DNA from: Hydrogenophilales bacterium RIFOXYD1_FULL_62_11 | Lineage (GTDB): Bacteria > Pseudomonadota > Gammaproteobacteria > Burkholderiales > Thiobacillaceae | Assembly: GCA_001802655.1 (NCBI GenBank) | Contig: MGZO01000071.1 | Span: 44,160-65,243 of the forward strand | Direction of reading: 5' to 3' | Length of the DNA: 21,084 nucleotides | Part shown: positions 5,969-13,430 of the stretch, one piece after another | How positions within the stretch are numbered: the first letter of the stretch is position 1 | Layout of the letters: every line of letters begins with the position of its first letter | Notes under the pieces: model-generated | Told to the model about the DNA's origin: nothing | Database searches by the model: none | The model's input: only the letters and a program-made list of their open reading frames with translations | Program-made: the position numbers and the translations under genes

Positions 5969-7627
5969 TCACGCAGCCAGTCGGGGAATCGGCATTCCGG
6001 CTCGACCGCTCTGCGTAACAGCGGGTTTCAGTGCATGAGAGGCGCCAGTCACCTCGCGCACCAGCTTGAAAGTGTCAACCAATTGCGCAAGCTTGGTGGC
6101 TTGATCCTGCAGACTCTCGGCTGCCGCTGCGGATTGCTCCACCAGCGCAGCATTCTGCTGGGTCATTTCATCCATCTGGCTCACCGCCTGGTTGATTTGG
6201 GCGATACCCGCGCTTTGTTCCAGACTGGCCGCCGCACTTCCAGCCATGATCTCCACGACCAATTGCACCGACGTCACCACATCATCAATCGCTTCACCCG
6301 CTTCGTTGACCAGTTTTCTGCCCAACTCGACCTGAGACACCGAATCAACAATCAGGGTCTTGATTTCTTTTGCCGCACCTGCGCTGCGCTGCGCCAGATG
6401 GCGAACTTCCGCTGCCACCACCGCAAAGCCACGGCCCTGCTCGCCCGCACGCGCGGCTTCCACTGCAGCGTTCAAGGCCAGGATGTTGGTCTGGAAGGCA
6501 ATACCGTCAATCACGCCGATGATGTCGGCGATCTTGCGCGAGCTGTTGTTGATCGAAGCCATGGTTTCGATCACCTTGCCGACCACCTCGCCGCCCTGCA
6601 CGGCGATATCAGCGGTCGAAGCCACCAGTTTGCTGGCCATGTGGGAATTGTCAGCATTCTCTTTCACAGTGCTGGTCAATTCTTCCATCGAGCTGGCCGT
6701 TTCTTCCAGGCTCGAGGCCTGCGACTCGGTGCGTCGGGACAGGTCCGCATTCCCCCTGGCGATTTCCTGTGCACCCATGTTCACACTGTCAGTGCTTTCC
6801 TTGATCTGCCCCACCAGCAACTTGGTATTGTTTTGCAGCACGCGTAAGGATTGCATTAACGTGGCAATCTCGGCAGCACCACTGGCTGCAATCCGCCCCG
6901 TCAGGTCACCTGCACTCATGCGCCCAATGTCGTGCCCGGCATTTTGCAAAGGCAAAACCACACTACGGTATGACAACACCCCAAACGCGCCCGCCATGGG
7001 CACGCCCAGGGCAGCAATCACCATCAGAGTGTTCAAGTAAAACGTTCCCTCGCTGCTTGTAGCAAGCCAGGCCAAAACGCCAATCACCCCAAACAGCGCA
7101 GCCATGGCACTCACTGCCAGCACCAGCAGGGTCTTGATGGAATAGGCCCTCATCAAGCCGGTACGCTGTAACCAGGTCTGCCGCACTGCCTGACCATCCC
7201 GGATCTTGAAGCTTGTGTCGCCCGCTTTGATCGCTCGATAAGCGCTTTCCGCAGCCTGGATTTGTGCCCGGCTGGGTTTCATCCGGATTGAACTGTATCC
7301 GACCACTTGACGGTTCTCGATGATGGGCGCGGCATTGGCTTCAACCCAATAATGGTCACCGTTTTTGCACCGGTTTTTAACCATCCCGGTCCATGCCTTG
7401 CCGCTTTTCAGGGTGTGCCAGAAGTCGGCGAACGCCTCGGCCGGCATATCCGGATGACGCACGATATTCTGCGGCGCGCCCAGCAACTCGTCTTCAGTGA
7501 ACCCGCTGACATCGACGAAAGCCTGGTTAACGTAGGTAATGTTGCCGTGCACATCGGTCTTCGAGACGATGGTTTCATCATCGTTCAGCACGTATTCAAC
7601 ATTGGTCACGGGCAAATTGGATCGCAT
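5969..7627 (-). CDS. aer: Aer-like chemoreceptor with N-terminal PAS domain
   Basis: This is a probable energy- or redox-sensing receptor (aerotaxis type). Of its 552 residues, about 10-115 form a PAS domain very close to E. coli Aer. It includes NIVRHPDMP, with Arg57, His58 and Asp60 at the same numbers as in Aer's FAD pocket, and KNGDHYWVEANAAP. There is no periplasmic domain. Two hydrophobic segments (about 164-189 and 196-219) form a membrane hairpin, then a HAMP-like region and the signalling rod with the tip motif IAFQTNILALNAAVEAARAG. Unlike E. coli Aer it keeps methylation-type helices (QASSLEETASSMEELT). It ends in PRLAA without the CheR/CheB-binding pentapeptide found in the other three receptors. 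AAGGA at 7634-7638 supports ATG 7627. FAD binding and ligand are inferred from the family. Confidence 0.93.
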   Translation of the reverse strand: MRSNLPVTNVEYVLNDDETIVSKTDVHGNITYVNQAFVDVSGFTEDELLGAPQNIVRHPDMPAEAFADFWHTLKSGKAWTGMVKNRCKNGDHYWVEANAAPIIENRQVVGYSSIRMKPSRAQIQAAESAYRAIKAGDTSFKIRDGQAVRQTWLQRTGLMRAYSIKTLLVLAVSAMAALFGVIGVLAWLATSSEGTFYLNTLMVIAALGVPMAGAFGVLSYRSVVLPLQNAGHDIGRMSAGDLTGRIAASGAAEIATLMQSLRVLQNNTKLLVGQIKESTDSVNMGAQEIARGNADLSRRTESQASSLEETASSMEELTSTVKENADNSHMASKLVASTADIAVQGGEVVGKVIETMASINNSSRKIADIIGVIDGIAFQTNILALNAAVEAARAGEQGRGFAVVAAEVRHLAQRSAGAAKEIKTLIVDSVSQVELGRKLVNEAGEAIDDVVTSVQLVVEIMAGSAAASLEQSAGIAQINQAVSQMDEMTQQNAALVEQSAAAAESLQDQATKLAQLVDTFKLVREVTGASHALKPAVTQSGRAGMPIPRLAA

Positions 7628-7665
7628 GGATAGTCCTTAATTAATGACTCAAACTAAATTGGGTA

Positions 7666-9231
7666 TTAAAACGTTTCCCACTCGCCATCGCTGCTGTGGG
7701 CGGCGGCAAGCTTGTTTGACCTTGCTGCGGGAGCAGGCATTGCTGGCCGGGTCTTCGACGTCGTTCGGGTTCTGTCACTCACTAACGGCCGTTGAGTCCG
7801 CTGGCTGTAGCCCATGCTGTCCAGTTTGAAAACACTCACGGCCTGGGTAAGTGCATTGGCCTGTTCCTCCAGGCTTTCAGCCGCAGCTGCCGCCTGTTCA
7901 ACCAGGGCAGCGTTTTGCTGGGTGACGTCGTCCATCTGGGTGATGGCCTGGTTGACCTGCTCGATACCCGCGCTCTGCTCCTGACTCGCCGCCGCAATCT
8001 CACCCATGATGTCGGTGACACGTTTGACCGAGGTGACGATCTCGCTCATGGTCTTGCCGGCTTCATCCACCAGCTTGCCGCCAGCGTCAACCTTGCCGAC
8101 CGAGTCTTCAATCAAGGATTTGATTTCTTTGGCCGCACCGGCGCTGCGCTGCGCCAGGTTGCGCACTTCGCTCGCCACCACCGCAAAACCACGACCCTGC
8201 TCGCCAGCACGCGCGGCTTCCACCGCAGCGTTCAAGGCCAGAATGTTGGTCTGGAAGGCGATGCCGTCGATGACGCCGATGATGTCGGCAATCTTGCGCG
8301 AGCTTTCCTTGATCGAGGCCATGGTGTCGACCACCTGACCGACAACCTGACCACCCTTGACCGCAACGTCGGCGGTGGAAACCACCATCTGGTTGGCCTG
8401 GCGCGCGTTCTCGGCGTTCTGCTTGACGGTGCTGGTCAGCTCTTCCATCGAACTTGCGGTCTCTTCCAGCGAGCTCGCCTGCTGCTCGGTGCGCGACGAC
8501 AGGTCAGCGTTGCCGGTGGCGATCTCGCGTGACGCCACCGCAATGGTCTCGGTACTGGTGCGAACCTCTGCAACGGTCGCCTGGAGAATGGTTATGACGC
8601 CTTGCAGGGACTTGCCAAGCGTACTCTGGGCATGACTCTCAAGTCGGGACAGATCAATCGACCCCTCGGTCGTAGTCAAGCTGGATACGATGGTTTCCAG
8701 TTCACCTGCCTGCAGGGCTTCCTTGCGCAGAATTTCAGCCAGATAGATCAGCACGCCGGTTTCAACGACGACATAAGCCGCATGGGTCAACACGACTTCG
8801 AGACCCGGCTCGGTGAAACACACCACGCCGTATCCCCAGGTCTGCAGAAAATTGAAACTCAAGTGATGAACCGCCGCTACGGCAGCCGCGATGACAATCG
8901 GGCGCCAGTCGCGGTAGCTCAGCAGAAAAGCCAGCAGCACAAAAATGCCAAAGTGCAACTCTTCCCGACCCAAGGCCTGATGGATATGCAATGCCGTGAA
9001 AACCATCAATGCCGTGGCCACTACGGCTCGCGTCAGCAGCGCACCGGGGAACAGATAAATCAGGGCCGTCGGCACCAGTGCTGCAGGCAAGCCGACAACC
9101 AGGCTCCACATCAGGGTGTTGTGCATGCCGGACAACGCAAGCGAGAGAACGAATAGTCCCCACAACACGAACAACATCAGCTTGTCCGCTTTGACGTAGA
9201 TGCTGTGCAACGGCGTATTGAACTGTTTCAC
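7666..9231 (-). CDS. Chemoreceptor with multi-pass membrane sensor domain
   Basis: A methyl-accepting chemotaxis protein of 521 residues from GTG 9231. Its N-terminal 170 residues are unusual. They form about six hydrophobic segments (roughly 17-34, 38-60, 66-84, 92-105, 110-128, 146-167) with no periplasmic domain of any size. Several histidines sit in or at the edge of these helices: His82, His84, His93, His122, His123 and His150. They fall in the stretches LHIHQALGREELHFG, YRDWRPIV and VHHLSFNFLQ. The signal is unknown; metal, haem, proton or redox sensing are guesses from the histidines. There is no classic HAMP domain, and a short linker leads straight to the Tsr-class signalling rod with methylation sites and tip. 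The C-terminus is EWETF, the tether pentapeptide for CheR/CheB. A TTG at 9279 would give 16 more residues, but AAGG at 9237-9240 favours the GTG. Confidence 0.93.
   Translation of the reverse strand: MKQFNTPLHSIYVKADKLMLFVLWGLFVLSLALSGMHNTLMWSLVVGLPAALVPTALIYLFPGALLTRAVVATALMVFTALHIHQALGREELHFGIFVLLAFLLSYRDWRPIVIAAAVAAVHHLSFNFLQTWGYGVVCFTEPGLEVVLTHAAYVVVETGVLIYLAEILRKEALQAGELETIVSSLTTTEGSIDLSRLESHAQSTLGKSLQGVITILQATVAEVRTSTETIAVASREIATGNADLSSRTEQQASSLEETASSMEELTSTVKQNAENARQANQMVVSTADVAVKGGQVVGQVVDTMASIKESSRKIADIIGVIDGIAFQTNILALNAAVEAARAGEQGRGFAVVASEVRNLAQRSAGAAKEIKSLIEDSVGKVDAGGKLVDEAGKTMSEIVTSVKRVTDIMGEIAAASQEQSAGIEQVNQAITQMDDVTQQNAALVEQAAAAAESLEEQANALTQAVSVFKLDSMGYSQRTQRPLVSDRTRTTSKTRPAMPAPAARSNKLAAAHSSDGEWETF
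7801..8530 (-). repeat. Direct repeat, copy 1 (receptor signalling domain)
   Basis: This segment of the 7666-9231 receptor gene repeats at an offset of exactly 1620 bases (9421-10150) with only about two differences per 60 bases in the lines compared by eye. The differences are mostly silent. The repeat covers the methylation helices, tip and return helix. Similarity falls off quickly at both ends. Confidence 0.85.
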
Positions 9232-9236
9232 GATGA

Positions 9237-9240
9237 CCTT
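9237..9240 (-). promoter_or_regulatory. Ribosome binding site deciding the start of the multi-pass receptor
   Basis: The minus strand reads AAAAGGATAAGG here, with AAGG ending five bases before GTG 9231. This favours the GTG over the farther upstream TTG 9279. The protein then starts MKQFNTPLHSIYVK, directly before the first membrane helix. Confidence 0.5.
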
Positions 9241-9285
9241 ATCCTTTTGACTCGATTGACTTCCGTAGCGCCCGATCAAGTCGCT

Positions 9286-10965
9286 TCAGAACTCTTCCCA
9301 CTCATCGTTGCCCCCCCTGCTGGAGGCCGCGAGAGTTTTCTGTCTTGCAGCCGGAGTCGACATCGCCTTAGCCTTCGACGGCGTTCTCGTTCCGTCCCTT
9401 GCCACCGTCCGCTCAGCCCGCTGGCTGTAACCCGATCCGTCCAGTTTGAATACGCTTACGGCCTGGGCAAGTGCATTGGCCTGTTCCTCCAGGCTTTCAG
9501 CCGCAGCAGCCGCCTGTTCAACCAGAGCAGCGTTTTGCTGGGTGACGTCGTCCATCTGGGTGATGGCCTGATTGACCTGCTCGATGCCCGCGCTCTGCTC
9601 CTGACTCGCCGCCGCAATCTCACCCATGATGTCGGTGACGCGTTTGACCGAGGTGACGATCTCGCTCATGGTCTTGCCGGCTTCATCGACCAGCTTGCCG
9701 CCAGCGTCGACCTTGCCGACCGAGTCTTCAATCAAGGATTTGATTTCTTTGGCCGCACCGGCACTGCGCTGTGCCAGGTTGCGCACTTCAGAGGCGACCA
9801 CGGCAAAGCCGCGACCCTGCTCGCCGGCACGCGCGGCTTCCACCGCAGCGTTCAAGGCCAGAATGTTGGTCTGGAAAGCAATGCCGTCGATGACGCCGAT
9901 GATGTCGGCGATCTTGCGCGAGCTTTCCTTGATCGAGGCCATGGTGTCGACCACCTGACCGACAACCTGACCGCCCTTGACCGCGACGTCAGCGGTGGAA
10001 ACCACCATCTGGTTGGCCTGACGTGCGTTTTCGGCGTTCTGCTTGACGGTGCTGGTCAGCTCTTCCATCGAACTTGCGGTCTCTTCCAGCGAGCTTGCCT
10101 GCTGTTCGGTGCGACTCGACAGATCGGCATTGCCCGATGCAATCTCGCGCGTGGCAACCGAGATGGTCTCGGTCGAATGCCGGATATCGCCGATCGTCCC
10201 GGTCAGGTTCTGACGCATTGCATTGATGGCATACAGCAGGCTCGACGTATCGCCGTTTTCGAGTTCAACCGACCTGGAAAAATCCCCCTCGGAAATCGCA
10301 CGGGCAACCTCCACTGCGTAGGCGGGCTCGCCACCCAGCTGCTTCATGATGTGGCGTACCAGCCAGAAAACAATGGCACTTGCCACGACCAGCGCGACTA
10401 CCACCAGTACCAATGCCAGCATCAGCATGCGCTGGCTGAACGCTGTCATTTCAGCTTTGGTTTGCTCAACCGCAGCTTGTTTGGCTGCGGTGAAGTCCAT
10501 CAGGCGCGTCCGCATATTGCGCCACACCGGCGTTTCTTCCTGGCTGATCGCTGCAATGGCAGCAACCTGATCGGCGCTTGCAAGCGAAACGACTTTTGCC
10601 TGAATGGGCGCTTGCTGTTCGCGCAAGGCCACCACTTCTTGCAACATCTTCAGGTCGGCGGGGGCGGTTGCGGCAAGCGCCAGGGCTTTCTCGCTGTTTG
10701 TCTTGAACTCAGCCGACGAGGCTTCCAGATTTTTGTAAGCCGCCTGATTCGCGGGATCCATGACGATGTTGCGCAAGGCCTGGCCCATTTGCAGCCCGTG
10801 GGCATACAGATTGGTTGCCGCCTGGGCGAGAGCCAGATCCTGTTCGAGGAAATGCTCGAACCGGTTCTTGTTGCTCTGCATGCCGGTCAATGCCACCGCA
10901 ATGGCAACGCCGAAAAGCATGAACACCACCCCCATGCTCAAAATGATTTTTGACTTAAGTTTCAT
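9286..10965 (-). CDS. Chemoreceptor with periplasmic helical sensor domain
   Basis: A methyl-accepting chemotaxis protein of 559 residues. A membrane helix at 7-28 is followed by about 150 periplasmic residues of helical character (30-178, including GLQMGQALRNIVMDPANQAAY), a second helix at 179-203 and a HAMP domain (about 204-256). The signalling rod carries methylation sites (QQASSLEETASSMEELTSTV), the tip motif and returning helix. The protein ends in EWEEF, a CheR/CheB tether. The periplasmic part resembles four-helix-bundle sensors of the Tar/Tsr kind, but the ligand cannot be told. From GNADLSS to EEQANAL, 222 residues are identical to the preceding-numbered receptor at 7666-9231, a sign of recent duplication or gene conversion. 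ATG 10965 has GAAGG ten bases upstream. Confidence 0.94.
   Translation of the reverse strand: MKLKSKIILSMGVVFMLFGVAIAVALTGMQSNKNRFEHFLEQDLALAQAATNLYAHGLQMGQALRNIVMDPANQAAYKNLEASSAEFKTNSEKALALAATAPADLKMLQEVVALREQQAPIQAKVVSLASADQVAAIAAISQEETPVWRNMRTRLMDFTAAKQAAVEQTKAEMTAFSQRMLMLALVLVVVALVVASAIVFWLVRHIMKQLGGEPAYAVEVARAISEGDFSRSVELENGDTSSLLYAINAMRQNLTGTIGDIRHSTETISVATREIASGNADLSSRTEQQASSLEETASSMEELTSTVKQNAENARQANQMVVSTADVAVKGGQVVGQVVDTMASIKESSRKIADIIGVIDGIAFQTNILALNAAVEAARAGEQGRGFAVVASEVRNLAQRSAGAAKEIKSLIEDSVGKVDAGGKLVDEAGKTMSEIVTSVKRVTDIMGEIAAASQEQSAGIEQVNQAITQMDDVTQQNAALVEQAAAAAESLEEQANALAQAVSVFKLDGSGYSQRAERTVARDGTRTPSKAKAMSTPAARQKTLAASSRGGNDEWEEF
9421..10150 (-). repeat. Direct repeat, copy 2 (receptor signalling domain)
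   Basis: The partner of 7801-8530 in the neighbouring receptor gene, in the same orientation. A third, clearly more diverged copy lies at about 11280-11950 (offset 1806) in the receptor at 11089-12804. Recombination between copies 1 and 2 would remove 1620 bases and fuse one receptor's sensor to the other's tail in frame. Confidence 0.85.
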
Positions 10966-11088
10966 GTTTGCAATACCTTCTAAATTTACATCTCAACTAC
11001 TGTTACTGGCTGAAGTTTTCGCCCGCTTCATCCGCCTGCACTGACTGAAATAACTTAGTGCAAGCCGGACTCAACGCGGCTGTTTATC
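10966..11088 (-). other. Gap between two receptor genes, no clear signal
   Basis: These 123 bases separate the receptor at 11089-12804 from the next one downstream. A possible weak stem (TGCACT/AGTGCA around 11036-11061) has no T-run. A TAAGTTAT stretch resembles half a FliA -35 box but has no matching -10. I see no ORF here and no promoter I would support. Confidence 0.3.
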
Positions 11089-12804
11089 TCAGAACTCTTC
11101 CCACTCATCGCTGTTACTGTTGCTGCCACTGGCGACAGCAAGCTTCTTCGAGAATTTAGCTGGTGTTGCTCCTTTGGATTTGTTCGGCAAGGCCGTGGCC
11201 CTGTCTCTCAACACCGGCAACGCCGCACGCTGGCTGTAACTGCCGTCCAGCTTGAATACACTCACCGCTTCTGCCAGCTTGCCGGCTTGATTCTGCAGAC
11301 TCTCGGCTGCCGCAGCCGCCTGCTCGACCAGCGCTGCGTTCTGCTGGGTCGCATCATCCATTTGGGTGATGGCCTGGTTGACCTGCTCGATGCCTGCGCT
11401 CTGCTCCTGGCTGGCTGCCGCAATCTCACCCATGATGTCCGTCACGCGCTTGACCGAGGTCACGATCTCGCTCATGGTCTTGCCGGCTTCCTCAACCAGC
11501 CTGTCACCCGCTTCAACCTGTCCGACCGAGTCTTCGATCAAGGATTTGATTTCTTTGGCCGCACCGGCGCTGCGCTGGGCCAGGTTGCGCACTTCGCTCG
11601 CCACCACGGCAAAGCCTCGTCCCTGCTCGCCGGCACGCGCCGCTTCCACCGCCGCGTTCAAGGCCAGAATATTGGTCTGGAAGGCAATGCTGTCGATGAC
11701 GCCGATGATGTCGGCAATCTTGCGCGAGCTATCCTTGATCGAGGCCATGGTGTCGACCACCTGACCGACAACCTGACCACCCTTGACCGCCACTTCGGCA
11801 GTGGACTGAACCAGCTGGTTGGCCTGACGCGCGTTCTCGGCGTTCTGCTTGACGGTACTGGTCAGCTCTTCCATCGAACTTGCGGTCTCTTCCAGCGAAC
11901 TCGCCTGCTGTTCGGTGCGGGAGGACAAATCGGCATTGCCCGTTGCAATCTGGCGCGATGCGACCGAGATGGTCTCGGTGCCGCTGCGTACCTGGCTGAC
12001 GATATGGGCCAGGCTGCTGTTCATGGCCTGCATGGCCTGCATCAGCTGGCCGGTTTCATCGTTGCTGCGGACGTTGATCGTCTGCATCAAGTCGCCCGCT
12101 GCGACGTGTTCAGCCGCAAGCACCGCCTCCCGCAACGGCAGCGTGATGGCACGAATGAGCCAGAACGCAATGGCGATGGCGACCAGAACGCTCAAGACGA
12201 TCAAGACAATGGAGATATTGCGCGCCAGTGCATAGCGCGTTTGTGCCGCCTCATACTCAGCCTTGCCGATCGCGAGCTGAATCTTGATGAGCGCATTCAT
12301 GGCATCACGTGCCGACTCATATTGCGTAGTCAACTGGCCCTGCATGAGTTCGCTGGCCTGCTGAAAGTCATGGGAACCTAAAGCAGCGATGGCGGGCAGC
12401 AAGGCCTCACGTCCATATTTACTGCGGGCCGTTTCAAATTCTTTTGCCAGGCTGGCTTCTTCCGGCGACAGATGCGTAGCCTTATAGGCCTTCCAGCCGT
12501 CATCAATCCCGACTATCAGCTGCTTGACCTTGGCTACACGCCGGTCGACCTGCGCAACCTCTTCAGGAAAAGTCGACAACTGCCCGATCACCGACTCAGC
12601 CAGGAGCATCTGATTGCTGTTCATGTGCGCAGAAATCTCATCCAGATAACCCATTGCAACCAGGCGGTCTTCATAAACGGTTTTGAATGAAGCATTGGTG
12701 GCGGACAAACTACTCAGCCCGATCGCGCCAATCGCAACCAGCGCCGCCAACAAAAAACCAATCACAAAAATCAGCCGCGATTTGATGCTTAGATTATTCA
12801 GCAT
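11089..12804 (-). CDS. Chemoreceptor with four-helix-bundle-like periplasmic domain
   Basis: A methyl-accepting chemotaxis protein of 571 residues, the first receptor gene after cheW. The membrane helix 11-31 is followed by a periplasmic helical domain (about 32-193) with a start typical of the 4HB_MCP family (FKTVYEDRLVAMGYLDEI). A second helix at 194-215 and a HAMP domain (about 216-270) lead to the signalling rod. The rod is very similar to those of the two neighbouring receptors but differs at scattered places, for example Ser instead of Gly in VIDSIAFQTN near the tip. Gln/Glu methylation sites are present and the C-terminus is EWEEF, the CheR/CheB tether. 4HB domains bind varied small molecules, and the ligand here is unknown. 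The start is ATG 12804, with a weak GAG eight bases before. Confidence 0.94.
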   Translation of the reverse strand: MLNNLSIKSRLIFVIGFLLAALVAIGAIGLSSLSATNASFKTVYEDRLVAMGYLDEISAHMNSNQMLLAESVIGQLSTFPEEVAQVDRRVAKVKQLIVGIDDGWKAYKATHLSPEEASLAKEFETARSKYGREALLPAIAALGSHDFQQASELMQGQLTTQYESARDAMNALIKIQLAIGKAEYEAAQTRYALARNISIVLIVLSVLVAIAIAFWLIRAITLPLREAVLAAEHVAAGDLMQTINVRSNDETGQLMQAMQAMNSSLAHIVSQVRSGTETISVASRQIATGNADLSSRTEQQASSLEETASSMEELTSTVKQNAENARQANQLVQSTAEVAVKGGQVVGQVVDTMASIKDSSRKIADIIGVIDSIAFQTNILALNAAVEAARAGEQGRGFAVVASEVRNLAQRSAGAAKEIKSLIEDSVGQVEAGDRLVEEAGKTMSEIVTSVKRVTDIMGEIAAASQEQSAGIEQVNQAITQMDDATQQNAALVEQAAAAAESLQNQAGKLAEAVSVFKLDGSYSQRAALPVLRDRATALPNKSKGATPAKFSKKLAVASGSNSNSDEWEEF

Positions 12805-12867
12805 GGTTCAGTCTCTTTTCGTCGTAGACAACAATACGTAAAACTCAGGAGTGCACATGGGCACAGG

Positions 12868-13371
12868 TCATGCCGCTGACGGGTCAAACAAACCCATCTC
12901 GGTACTGGACATCAGTTTGTCGATATCCACCAGGATCAGCATGCGGTCGCCCAGGGTGCCGAGGCCAATCAGGAAATCGTTATCGAATGAAGTGTTGATT
13001 TCGGGTGCGGGTTTGAGTTGTTCGGCCGATAGGGTGGTGACGTCGGATACGCTGTCGACCACCATGCCGACCACGCGACCAGCGATATTGAGGATGATCA
13101 CAACCGTGAGTGGGTCGTAGGTCGGCGAACCCAATCCCAGTTTGATGCGCATATCGACGATCGGCACAATGGTGCCACGCAGATTGACGACGCCCTTGAT
13201 AAAGGCTGGCGCGTTGGCGATCCGGGTGACGGGCTCGTAGCCGCGTATTTCCTGCACGCGCAGGATGTTGATGCCGTACTCCTCGCCGCCCAGGGTAAAG
13301 GCGAGGAACTCGTCGGCCGCGTCCTTTTCCGAGCTGTAGATGCTGGTTTGTGCTTGCGTGGTGTAACTCAT
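12868..13371 (-). CDS. cheW: CheW, receptor-kinase coupling protein
   Basis: CheW is a soluble SH3-like scaffold that links receptor tips to CheA. The 167-residue product is of normal length for the family. Characteristic stretches are FTLGGEEYGINILRVQEIRGY, the receptor- and kinase-contacting NAPAFIKGVVNLRGTIVPIVD, and GMVVDSVSDV. ATG 13371 has AGGA eight bases upstream. It lies 59 bases after cheA and 63 bases before the first receptor gene, so the kinase, adaptor and receptors are made from one region. There is no receiver domain, so this is CheW and not CheV. Confidence 0.97.
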   Translation of the reverse strand: MSYTTQAQTSIYSSEKDAADEFLAFTLGGEEYGINILRVQEIRGYEPVTRIANAPAFIKGVVNLRGTIVPIVDMRIKLGLGSPTYDPLTVVIILNIAGRVVGMVVDSVSDVTTLSAEQLKPAPEINTSFDNDFLIGLGTLGDRMLILVDIDKLMSSTEMGLFDPSAA

Positions 13372-13430
13372 GAGGTCGATCCTTGTCTGATCCTGGCTGG
13401 TAGTAAAAACAGGCGGCGATTGCGGGTGCG

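Noticed and set aside
9205..10953. Long open frame of 582 codons on the plus strand opposite a receptor gene
   Set aside because: It is antisense to a strongly supported receptor gene and recurs opposite the other receptors because the repeated domain has the same codons. The translation is His/Arg/Gly-rich with no family likeness and there is no promoter or ribosome site of note.
11019..11065. Partial FliA-like -35 (TAAGTTA) in the gap between two receptor genes
   Set aside because: No acceptable -10 at 11 bases distance, so it is likely a chance match.
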